DNA from: an uncultured Lachnospiraceae bacterium
Lineage (GTDB): Bacteria > Bacillota > Clostridia > Lachnospirales > Lachnospiraceae
DNA length: 64,000 bases
Reading direction: 5' to 3'
NCBI GenBank assembly: GCA_900544685.1
Contig: UQWA01000004.1
Location: forward strand, 1 to 64,000
Shown here: one piece after another, positions 6,704 through 14,791 of the stretch
Numbering within the stretch: the stretch's first letter is position 1
How the letters are laid out: each line of letters begins with the position of its first letter
Position numbers and translations under genes: made by a program
The notes under the pieces: generated by a model
What the model was told of the DNA's origin: nothing
Database searches by the model: none
The model's input: the letters and a program-made list of their open reading frames with translations, nothing else

Positions 6704-8188
6704 CTACAGATTCGTATATCCCATCAGTGACTCATCCACAGCCTTGGCTGCTTCCCTTCCTTCCCGGATGGCCCATACGACCAGTGACTGTCCTCTGTGC
6801 ATATCTCCTGCGGTGAAGACATTTGGTATACTGGTCTGGTATTTGCCAGGTGCGGTGTCTACGTTGGTACGTCCGTTGATGTTGACTTTGAATGCATCGG
6901 TGACGTATTTCTGAGAGCCCAGGAATCCTGCTGCAATGAGCACGATATCTACATTGATGATCTCTTCGCTGCCTTCGATAGGCACCATCATCATACGACC
7001 GCTCTTCTCGTCTTTTTTGCTCTGGAGTTTAACCAGTTTCGCCTGTACCAGTTCTCCGTTTTTGTTCTTGATGAATTCAGAAACGGTGGTGGTGTAGATT
7101 CGTGGATCGTGACCGAACTTGGCGATGGCTTCTTCCTGACCATAGTCTGTCTTGCAGACTCTTGGCCACTGCGGCCATGGATTGTTGGCTGCACGTTCAT
7201 CCGGTGCTTTTGGCATCATTTCCAGCTGAATGACATTCTTGGCTCCCAGACGGATAGAAGTTCCCACGCAGTCATTTCCGGTATCACCGCCACCGATGAC
7301 CATGACCGTCTTGCCCTTGCAGTCAATGTATTTATGATCTTCAAAGTTGGAATCCAACAGGCTCTTGGTGGTTGCCTTCAGGAAGTCTACGGCAAAGTAG
7401 ATACCCTTGGCATCTCTGCCCGGTGCGTTGATATCTCTTGGATTAGAAGCACCACAGCACAGAACCACACGGTCATATTTCTGAAGTAATTCTTCGGCTG
7501 TGATATCCACACCGATATTGGCATTGGTCACAAATTCGATGCCTTCTTCTTCCATCAGCTTCACACGGCGGTCGATGACCTGTTTTTCCAGCTTCATATT
7601 CGGGATACCGTAGCGGAGAAGTCCGCCGATGCGGTCATTTCGTTCAAATACAGTTACTTTATGTCCTCGCTTATTCAGCTGCATGGCAGTAGCCAGTCCG
7701 GAAGGTCCGCTTCCTACTACTGCTACGGTCTTGCCGGTGCGTACCTTAGGAGGATTTGCTTTTATCAGCCCTGTGGCAAAGGCATTTTCGATAATGGTAC
7801 GCTCATTTTCCTTGGTGGAAACCGGGTCTCCGTTCAAGTTGCAGGTACATGCTTTCTCACACAGTGCCGGGCACACTCTGGAAGTGAATTCCGGGAAACA
7901 GTGTGTCTTCATCAGTCTGGCGTAAGCCTGTTCGTAACATCCGTTGTACAGCAGATCGTTCCACTCCGGTACCAGGTTGTTCAGAGGACAGCCGCTGGCC
8001 ATCCCTCCGATCATCATACCTGCCTGGCAGAATGGTACCCCGCATGCCATACATCTTGCCGCCTGCTGGCGCTGTTTTTCTTTGGAAAGAGGAGTATGGA
8101 ACTCATTAAAATGCTTAATTCGTTCCAGAGGGGACTCTGCTTTCGCCGTTTCTCTTTCATAATCCATGAATCCGGTTGGTTTTCCCAT
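6704..8188 (-). CDS. gltD: glutamate synthase, small (beta) subunit
   Basis: GltD (494 residues) passes electrons from NADPH through FAD to the large subunit, which makes two glutamates from glutamine and 2-oxoglutarate. The N-terminal half carries the iron-sulfur cysteines (CMACGVPFC near 45-53, and CPALCEKACTC near 105-115). A FAD-binding fold follows with VVGSGPSGLA, and an NADPH fold with VIGGGDTGNDCVG. A C-terminal GD motif is also present (TAGDMHRGQSLVVWAI). Its length is normal for the family. It starts 1 bp after gltB stops, so the two subunits are made from one mRNA. The antitoxin promoter lies just beyond its stop. Confidence 0.97.
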   Translation of the reverse strand: MGKPTGFMDYERETAKAESPLERIKHFNEFHTPLSKEKQRQQAARCMACGVPFCQAGMMIGGMASGCPLNNLVPEWNDLLYNGCYEQAYARLMKTHCFPEFTSRVCPALCEKACTCNLNGDPVSTKENERTIIENAFATGLIKANPPKVRTGKTVAVVGSGPSGLATAMQLNKRGHKVTVFERNDRIGGLLRYGIPNMKLEKQVIDRRVKLMEEEGIEFVTNANIGVDITAEELLQKYDRVVLCCGASNPRDINAPGRDAKGIYFAVDFLKATTKSLLDSNFEDHKYIDCKGKTVMVIGGGDTGNDCVGTSIRLGAKNVIQLEMMPKAPDERAANNPWPQWPRVCKTDYGQEEAIAKFGHDPRIYTTTVSEFIKNKNGELVQAKLVKLQSKKDEKSGRMMMVPIEGSEEIINVDIVLIAAGFLGSQKYVTDAFKVNINGRTNVDTAPGKYQTSIPNVFTAGDMHRGQSLVVWAIREGREAAKAVDESLMGYTNL

Positions 8189-8189
8189 C

Positions 8190-11100
8190 TTATTTTCCTC
8201 CTTTCATAATGGCATTGAATGCTTCGATCTGGGCCTGCTCACTGTTCAGGCCTTTTTCTTCCATCTGTACAATTGTGTTCATCATCTTTTTATAATCGTT
8301 TGGAATTATTTTCTTAAATTTTGGAAGGTACTCATCAAAATGATCCAGGATCTCTTTTCCTTTTACGGAATTAGTGTAGGAAACATGGTCTGTGATCATC
8401 TGTTTCAGTTCTTCCACATCGTATTTATTTTCCAGCTTTTCAATAGCTACCAGTTCTTTATTTACCTTACGATAAATGTCACTGTGTTCATCCAGAACAT
8501 AAGCCACACCGCCGCTCATACCGGCTGCAAAGTTCTTGCCGATCTTACCGATAACAGCTACACGGCCTCCGGTCATGTATTCACATCCGTGATCACCCAC
8601 ACCTTCCACTACTGCGGTTGCTCCGGAGTTACGAACGCAGAAACGTTCACCTGCCAGACCGTTGATATAGGCTTTTCCACTGGTGGCACCGTAGAGAGCT
8701 ACGTTACCGATGATGATATTCTCATCCTGTTTATAAGTAATACCCTTTGGTGGATAAACGATCAGTTTTCCGCCGGAAAGTCCCTTTCCGAAGTAATCGT
8801 TGGAATCGCCCACCAGTTCCAGGGTCAGTCCCTTTGGAATAAAGGCTCCAAAGCTCTGCCCTCCGGCACCGTTACACTTCACGGTGAAGGTATCTTCTTC
8901 CAGTGTATCGTCATATCTGCGTGTGATCTCAGAACCGAAGATCGTACCAAATGCACGGTCGGTGTTGGTCACATCCACTTCAATGCTTCTCTTCTGTTTC
9001 TTATCCAGAGCCTGTTTCAGCTTCTTCATCAGGATACGCTCGTCAGCGGTCTTCTCCAGATGGAAATCATAGACATGTTCCGGATCAAAGATACATTTCT
9101 CTCCCAAATATGGGTTATCCAGAATCGCACTTAAGTCTACGCGGCTGGCTTTTTCTTTGTAGAAGCCACTGCCCTTCTTCAGCAGGTCAGTTCTTCCCAC
9201 CAGTTCATCCACACTGTGTACGCCCAGTTTGGCCATGTATTCACGCAGATCCTGAGCAATGAATTTCATAAAGTTTTCCACATATTCCGGTTTGCCTTTG
9301 AATCTCTTACGCAGTTCCGGATTCTGTGTTGCCACGCCCACCGGGCAGGTATCCAGATTACATACACGCATCATAACGCATCCCATGGTTACCAGCGGTG
9401 CGGTTGCAAAACCGAATTCCTCTGCACCAAGAATCGCTGCAATGGCTACATCACGGCCACTCATCAGCTTACCGTCGGTCTCGATACGGACTTTATTTCT
9501 CAAGCCGTTCATGATCAGGGTCTGATGAGTCTCAGAAAGTCCCAGTTCCCAAGGAAGTCCTGCATTGTGGATAGAACTTCTCGGTGCTGCACCGGTACCT
9601 CCGTCATAACCGGAAATCAGGATAACCTGTGCACCCGCTTTGGCTACACCGGCTGCAACAGTACCAACACCTGCTTCGGATACCAGTTTGACAGAAATTC
9701 TGGCTTGTTTATTGGCATTCTTCAGGTCATAAATCAACTGTGCCAGGTCCTCGATAGAATAAATATCGTGGTGTGGCGGTGGGGAAATCAGGCTCACACC
9801 CGGTGTGGAATGTCTGGTCTTGGCAATCCATGGATAGACCTTTCCACCCGGCAGATGACCACCTTCACCCGGTTTTGCTCCCTGTGCCATCTTAATCTGA
9901 ATCTCCTTGGCACTGGTCAGATATTTGCTGGTCACACCAAATCGTCCGGATGCCACCTGTTTGATCGCAGAGCTTCTGTCATCCGCAGTTCCGGCTGTTG
10001 CCAGACGCTCATCACTTTCACCACCCTCACCGGAGTTGGATTTTCCATGGAGATGGTTCATAGCAATGGCCAGTGTCTCATGGGCTTCCTGTGAAATCGA
10101 ACCGTAAGACATGGCACCTGTCTTAAATCTGGTCACAATATTTTCCACCGGTTCTACTTCTTCGATCGGGATACCTTCTTTCGGATAGTTGAAGTCCATC
10201 AGACTGCGCAGATATCCGCTTTCTTCCCGGTTCACACGGTCGGTGTATTCTTTAAACATGGCATAATTGCCCTGTCTGGTTGATTCCTGTAATAAATGAA
10301 TGGTCAGAGGATTGTAACGATGTTCTTCTCCCTGACTTCTGGACTTGTGACGTCCGATGCTGTTCAGAGTCAGATCGGTGGTCAGTCCCAGTGGATCAAA
10401 GGCTTCATTATGAAGTGCTTCGATCTGTTTTTCAATATCTTTTATAGTAATACCGCCTACACGGCTGACGGTATTGGTAAAGTAGCGGTCGATCACTTCT
10501 TTGCTGATACCGATGGCCTCAAAGATCTGAGAGCCCATGTAGGACTGAATGGTGGAAATACCCATCTTGGATGCAATCTTAACAATACCGTGAAGCACTG
10601 CTGCATTGTAATCATCCACTGCTGCATAGTAATCCTTATCCAGCATCTTGCTGTCAATCAGTTCATGGATGGTATCCTGAGCCAGATACGGGTTGATGGC
10701 ACAGGCACCATAGCCCAGCAGGGTTGCAAAATGATGTACTTCTCTTGGTTCACCGGATTCCAGAATGATGGCCAGTGAAGTACGTTTCTTGGTCTTTACC
10801 AGATACTGGTGAACAGCGGATACTGCCAGCAGGGATGGAATCGGCACGTGGTTCTCATCCACACCACGGTCTGTCAGAATCAGAATGTTCACACCATCTC
10901 TGTGTGCCTTATCTACCTCTACGAACAGGCGGTCAATGGCACGGTCCAGACTGGTACTCTTATAATAAGTAATCGGAACTTCTGCCACCTTGAAGCCTTC
11001 CACCTTCATATGCTTAATTTTCAGCATATCGGTGTTGGTCAGGATCGGGTTATTCACTTTTAATACTTTACAGTTTTCCGGTTTTTCTTCCAGAAGGTTG

Positions 11101-12737
11101 CCGTCTTCTCCAACGTATACGGTAGTGGATGTCACAACTTCCTCACGAATGGCATCGATTGGCGGATTGGTAACCTGTGCAAATAACTGCTTGAAATAGT
11201 TAAATAATGGCTGCTGCTGGTCAGATAAAACAGCCAGCGGCGTATCAATACCCATGGCTCCAATACTCTCTGCTCCGTTTAATGCCATGTTGCGGATAGA
11301 GGTACGGTACTCTTCAAAGGTATAACCAAATGCCTTCTGCAGTCTTGCACGTTCTTCATCGGAGTATTCCGGAACACGCTTATTCGGAATCTTCAGATCT
11401 TTTAATTCTACCAGATTGTTATCCAGCCATTCACCATATGGCTGTCTGGATGCATAGAATTCTTTTAATTCTTCATCGTCTACGATTCTGCCCTGAACCG
11501 TATCGATCAGCAGCATTTTTCCTGGATGAAGACGTTCTTTCATGACGATCTTTTCCGGTGGGATCTCCAGTACACCCACTTCAGAGGATAGGATCATATA
11601 GCCATCGCTGGTGACATAATAACGGGATGGACGCAGACCGTTACGGTCCAGAACCGCTCCTACCAGATCACCATCACTGAACATAATGGATGCAGGGCCG
11701 TCCCACGGCTCCATCATGGTTGCGTAGTACTGATAGAAATCTCTCTTGTTCTGGGACATGGTCATGTTGTTTGCCCATGGTTCCGGAATCAGAATCATCA
11801 TAGCCAGTGCCATATCCATACCGCTCATGATCAGGAATTCCAGTGTGTTATCCAGCATGGCAGAGTCAGAACCGGATGCATTGATCACCGGAAGTATCTT
11901 GTGAAAGTCTTCTTCCAGATATGGGGATGCCATGGTCTCTTCCCTTGCCAGCATCTTGTCAGCATTACCGCGGATGGTATTAATTTCACCATTGTGCACA
12001 ATGAATCGATTTGGATGTGCACGTTCCCAGCTTGGATTGGTGTTGGTACTGAATCTGGAATGTACAGTAGCAATGGCTGATTCATAATCTGGACTCTGCA
12101 GATCTTTGAAGAAGGTGCGCAGCTGTCCTACCAGAAACATACCTTTGTATACAATGGTACGGCTTGAACATGATACCACATAGGTATTTTCATTACTCTG
12201 TTCAAACTCTCTTCTTGCCACATAGAGTATACGATCAAATGGCAGTCCTTTTTCCACATCAACCGGTTTTTTAATAAATGCCTGCATAATATACGGCATT
12301 TTATCTAATGCTTTCTGTCCCAGCACTTCCGGTACAGTCGGAACCACACGCCATCCAATAAGCTCCAGCCCGTTCTTTTCCAGAATGATCTCGAACATCT
12401 TCATAGCCTGACGTCTCTTTAATTCATCCTGTGGGAAGAAAAACTGACCAATACCGTATTCTCTTTCTTTTCCAATAGAAAAGCCGAGAGCATCGCAGGT
12501 CTTTTTGAAGAATTTGTGGGAAATCTGTAAAAGGATTCCTACTCCATCACCTGTTTTGCCCTCGGCGTCTTTGCCGGCTCTGTGTTCCAAATTTTCAACT
12601 ATCTTTAATGCATTCTCTACGGTTGCCCGGGTCTTGATACCCTTAATGTTTACCACTGCTCCGATACCGCAGTTATCGTGCTCAAATTCTTCTCTGTACA
12701 ATCCAGGAGACTGAGCAAGTACTGTTCTGTTTTCCAT
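8190..12737 (-). CDS. gltB: glutamate synthase, large (alpha) subunit
   Basis: GltB (1515 residues, full family length) binds glutamine, releases ammonia and transfers it to 2-oxoglutarate. A 22-residue propeptide precedes DNCGIG; Cys23 should become the N-terminal nucleophile of the type 2 amidotransferase domain (about 23-430). The central and FMN-binding domains follow, with GAMSYGSISQEAHE. The 3Fe-4S cysteines lie in the stretch CVMMRVCNLDTCPVG, and a C-terminal GxGxG beta-helix domain completes the protein. Together with gltD it gives ammonia assimilation in the cytosol. Expression is likely controlled at the palindrome upstream of its promoter, in the position used by activators such as GltC. 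Confidence 0.97.
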   Translation of the reverse strand: MENRTVLAQSPGLYREEFEHDNCGIGAVVNIKGIKTRATVENALKIVENLEHRAGKDAEGKTGDGVGILLQISHKFFKKTCDALGFSIGKEREYGIGQFFFPQDELKRRQAMKMFEIILEKNGLELIGWRVVPTVPEVLGQKALDKMPYIMQAFIKKPVDVEKGLPFDRILYVARREFEQSNENTYVVSCSSRTIVYKGMFLVGQLRTFFKDLQSPDYESAIATVHSRFSTNTNPSWERAHPNRFIVHNGEINTIRGNADKMLAREETMASPYLEEDFHKILPVINASGSDSAMLDNTLEFLIMSGMDMALAMMILIPEPWANNMTMSQNKRDFYQYYATMMEPWDGPASIMFSDGDLVGAVLDRNGLRPSRYYVTSDGYMILSSEVGVLEIPPEKIVMKERLHPGKMLLIDTVQGRIVDDEELKEFYASRQPYGEWLDNNLVELKDLKIPNKRVPEYSDEERARLQKAFGYTFEEYRTSIRNMALNGAESIGAMGIDTPLAVLSDQQQPLFNYFKQLFAQVTNPPIDAIREEVVTSTTVYVGEDGNLLEEKPENCKVLKVNNPILTNTDMLKIKHMKVEGFKVAEVPITYYKSTSLDRAIDRLFVEVDKAHRDGVNILILTDRGVDENHVPIPSLLAVSAVHQYLVKTKKRTSLAIILESGEPREVHHFATLLGYGACAINPYLAQDTIHELIDSKMLDKDYYAAVDDYNAAVLHGIVKIASKMGISTIQSYMGSQIFEAIGISKEVIDRYFTNTVSRVGGITIKDIEKQIEALHNEAFDPLGLTTDLTLNSIGRHKSRSQGEEHRYNPLTIHLLQESTRQGNYAMFKEYTDRVNREESGYLRSLMDFNYPKEGIPIEEVEPVENIVTRFKTGAMSYGSISQEAHETLAIAMNHLHGKSNSGEGGESDERLATAGTADDRSSAIKQVASGRFGVTSKYLTSAKEIQIKMAQGAKPGEGGHLPGGKVYPWIAKTRHSTPGVSLISPPPHHDIYSIEDLAQLIYDLKNANKQARISVKLVSEAGVGTVAAGVAKAGAQVILISGYDGGTGAAPRSSIHNAGLPWELGLSETHQTLIMNGLRNKVRIETDGKLMSGRDVAIAAILGAEEFGFATAPLVTMGCVMMRVCNLDTCPVGVATQNPELRKRFKGKPEYVENFMKFIAQDLREYMAKLGVHSVDELVGRTDLLKKGSGFYKEKASRVDLSAILDNPYLGEKCIFDPEHVYDFHLEKTADERILMKKLKQALDKKQKRSIEVDVTNTDRAFGTIFGSEITRRYDDTLEEDTFTVKCNGAGGQSFGAFIPKGLTLELVGDSNDYFGKGLSGGKLIVYPPKGITYKQDENIIIGNVALYGATSGKAYINGLAGERFCVRNSGATAVVEGVGDHGCEYMTGGRVAVIGKIGKNFAAGMSGGVAYVLDEHSDIYRKVNKELVAIEKLENKYDVEELKQMITDHVSYTNSVKGKEILDHFDEYLPKFKKIIPNDYKKMMNTIVQMEEKGLNSEQAQIEAFNAIMKGGK

Positions 12738-12847
12738 AACCTGACTTGCATCCTTTCTTTGGGTTTTAGAAACGCTGTAAAGTGCTTTCCGAATTATTAT
12801 GATCGATATTATTGATCGTTCTCAATTCTGCATTTCCTTTGTGCATT

Positions 12848-12876
12848 ATCATACACCTGTATTCGAAAAATGTAAA
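12848..12876 (-). promoter_or_regulatory. gltBD promoter
   Basis: TTTACA (12871-12876) and TATGAT (12848-12853) are spaced by 17 bp on the minus strand. The leader to the gltB ATG is about 100 nt and contains no riboswitch I recognise. Confidence 0.75.
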
Positions 12877-12889
12877 CTACTTTTTTTCA

Positions 12890-12918
12890 TTGAATTGTCA
12901 GATAATCTGATAATTCAA
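12890..12918. promoter_or_regulatory. 29-bp palindrome upstream of gltBD, likely activator site
   Basis: The outer arms TTGAATT and AATTCAA and the inner arms TCAGAT and ATCTGA share one centre at 12904, with a single mismatched pair at 12897/12911. The centre lies about 63 bp upstream of the expected transcription start. LysR-type activators, including GltC in Bacillus, bind dyads near this position. No LysR gene is in the window. Confidence 0.6.
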
Positions 12919-12980
12919 TTTTCTGTTCCTTGTTTTTTCAAAATTGTGTAAATTATCTGTTTTTTTAATGTTTCAGGCGG

Positions 12981-13024
12981 AAAAAAACATGGAAGAAAGC
13001 CAATTCTTTCCTCCATGTTTTTTT
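12981..13024 (-). terminator. terminator after maf
   Basis: A long A-rich/T-rich hairpin (AAAAAAACATGGA with GAAAG inside, pairing with CTTTC and TCCATGTTTTTTT) lies about 80 bp past maf. It would also work on the other strand. Confidence 0.85.
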
Positions 13025-13103
13025 ATTATTTCTTTTGCTGTTTTTCGTTTTCAGAAACTTTCAGACAATTAGTATGATCTAACTTTTGGTATTTGCCGCA
13101 AAA

Positions 13104-13673
13104 TTATCTCATAAACTTCGTAAGTTCATGCCACAATCTTCCCAATGGAAGTCCAACAATGGTCGTATATTCTCCCCGAATTTCCCTGATGTATTTTGCA
13201 AAATATCCTTGAATGCCATAGGCTCCGGCCTTGTCCATCGGTTCTCCGGTATGAATGTACTCCCATATCTCATCATCCGTCATAGGGTACACAGATACAT
13301 CACTCTTCTCATAAAAAGACACTTTCTTTTCCCCGTTGATCAGAGTCACACCGGTATAGACCTGATGCGTCTGTCCCTGCAGAATATGAAGCATCTGAAA
13401 AGCATCCTCTTCATCCTTAGGTTTGCCAAGAATACGGTCGTCCTGTGCTACCACCGTGTCTGCACCGATGACCACTGCATCTTTCTGATCTTCATTTAAC
13501 GTCAGAGCAACTGCCATCGCCTTGCAGCCGGATAACTCTTTCACCACCTCACCCGGATGGGTACTGGTCATTACCTCCTCGGCATCACTGACGATAACTT
13601 CAAAATTCAGGCCGATCTGCGCCAGAAGCTCCTTTCTTCTTGGCGATCCAGAAGCTAAAATAATCTTCTTCAA
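13104..13673 (-). CDS. maf: Maf-family nucleotide pyrophosphatase
   Basis: This 189-residue protein has the Maf signature SGSPRRKELL (8-17) and the catalytic Asp in VVIGADTVVA, and is of normal length. Maf proteins hydrolyse non-canonical or excess nucleoside triphosphates such as dTTP, UTP or m5UTP to monophosphates, and have been linked to septum formation. It follows the AEC transporter gene by about 120 bp on the same strand and ends at a strong terminator. The start is supported by an AAGGAGTG-like ribosome site. Confidence 0.93.
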   Translation of the reverse strand: MKKIILASGSPRRKELLAQIGLNFEVIVSDAEEVMTSTHPGEVVKELSGCKAMAVALTLNEDQKDAVVIGADTVVAQDDRILGKPKDEEDAFQMLHILQGQTHQVYTGVTLINGEKKVSFYEKSDVSVYPMTDDEIWEYIHTGEPMDKAGAYGIQGYFAKYIREIRGEYTTIVGLPLGRLWHELTKFMR

Positions 13674-13792
13674 AATATATCACTCCTTTGTGAAAAATTT
13701 CTTATCGCATGTTATAGACGCCGCAAGCTCTGTTCGAAAATCAACGTGAATGCGTGATTCTTAATGAAGATGTCGCACCGTTCGTTCGATGC

Positions 13793-14710
13793 TTACAAAA
13801 ACATCGCCACAATCGGTATGGACGCCACGGACAGCACGGTACTGAAAAAGATCCCTTTTGATACCAGATCTACGTCTCCGTCGTACTGGATGGCCAGCAT
13901 GGTGGCATTGGTGGCTACCGGTGTGGCTGCCAGAACGACAGCAGTTCCCCGAATCAAATACTGCTGTTCATGAAGCAGATTCATTGCTACAATCACAGCC
14001 AGTGGCATCACAATCAGACGGAAAACTGTGAAAACATAGATTCTCCAGTCATTAAATAATTCCCTTGCTTTCATTTTAGCAATGGTACCGCCTATAATAA
14101 TCATTGCCAGTGGTGTCGTCAGATTTCCAAGATAATTCAGCGCATCATTCAGATATTCAGGAAGCGGAATCGGCGTAAAAAACCATATCAATGCAATCAA
14201 TGCAGTAACCATTGGGGTATTGATCAGAAGTTTGGGATTAAACTTTCCTGCTTTTTCTTCACCGATCAGCATAATTCCAATGGAATATACAATAAAGTTA
14301 AACATAACATTAAAAATCACTGCGTAAATCATTGCATCAATTCCAAAGACTGCCTGTATCACCGGATAGCCCATAAAGCCTACATTTCCAAACAATAGCA
14401 TAAAAATGTAGGTTCCTCTCTGCTTTTTCGGTGTTCGTGTCACAAGCACAAACACCACGCCAACCAGAAAATAAATCACATAGCAAAACAGGCTGATTCC
14501 TGTTACTTCCAGCAACGTCATATTAGACACTTTCCCTCTGTTTGCTAAAAAGGATACCAGTATCTGTGCCGGAAGTGATACATTCAGTACCAGTTTTGTC
14601 AGATACCTGACAGCATCATCATTTGTTACATGCGCCTTGTAAGCCACATACCCCGTCACCAGAAGCAGAAACAGTGCCAGCATCTGGTAAGTAATCATCA
14701 CAATATCCAT
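13793..14710 (-). CDS. AEC-family permease (auxin efflux carrier type)
   Basis: This 305-residue membrane protein has about ten hydrophobic segments spread over its whole length and matches the AEC family, for example NVGFMGYPVIQAVFG and LAMIIIGGTIAKM. Bacterial members export organic acids such as malate or other small anions; the substrate cannot be read from sequence. It lies in a minus-strand run between the nuclease-helicase gene and maf, but with gaps of about 80 and 120 bp, so it may be transcribed on its own. The end ISKGIFFSTVLS-type motif (here VSKGIFFSTVLSVASIP) is typical of the family. Confidence 0.9.
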   Translation of the reverse strand: MDIVMITYQMLALFLLLVTGYVAYKAHVTNDDAVRYLTKLVLNVSLPAQILVSFLANRGKVSNMTLLEVTGISLFCYVIYFLVGVVFVLVTRTPKKQRGTYIFMLLFGNVGFMGYPVIQAVFGIDAMIYAVIFNVMFNFIVYSIGIMLIGEEKAGKFNPKLLINTPMVTALIALIWFFTPIPLPEYLNDALNYLGNLTTPLAMIIIGGTIAKMKARELFNDWRIYVFTVFRLIVMPLAVIVAMNLLHEQQYLIRGTAVVLAATPVATNATMLAIQYDGDVDLVSKGIFFSTVLSVASIPIVAMFL

Positions 14711-14791
14711 TTTCTCTCTCCATATCTCTCACTCTCATAATTCCTTATGTATCTTAGCATATTACAGTAAAATATCAAACTCAAATTTCAT

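Noticed and set aside
9216..10094. 292-codon open frame on the plus strand
   Set aside because: Antisense to the highly conserved gltB; no ribosome site and a composition expected of a shadow frame.
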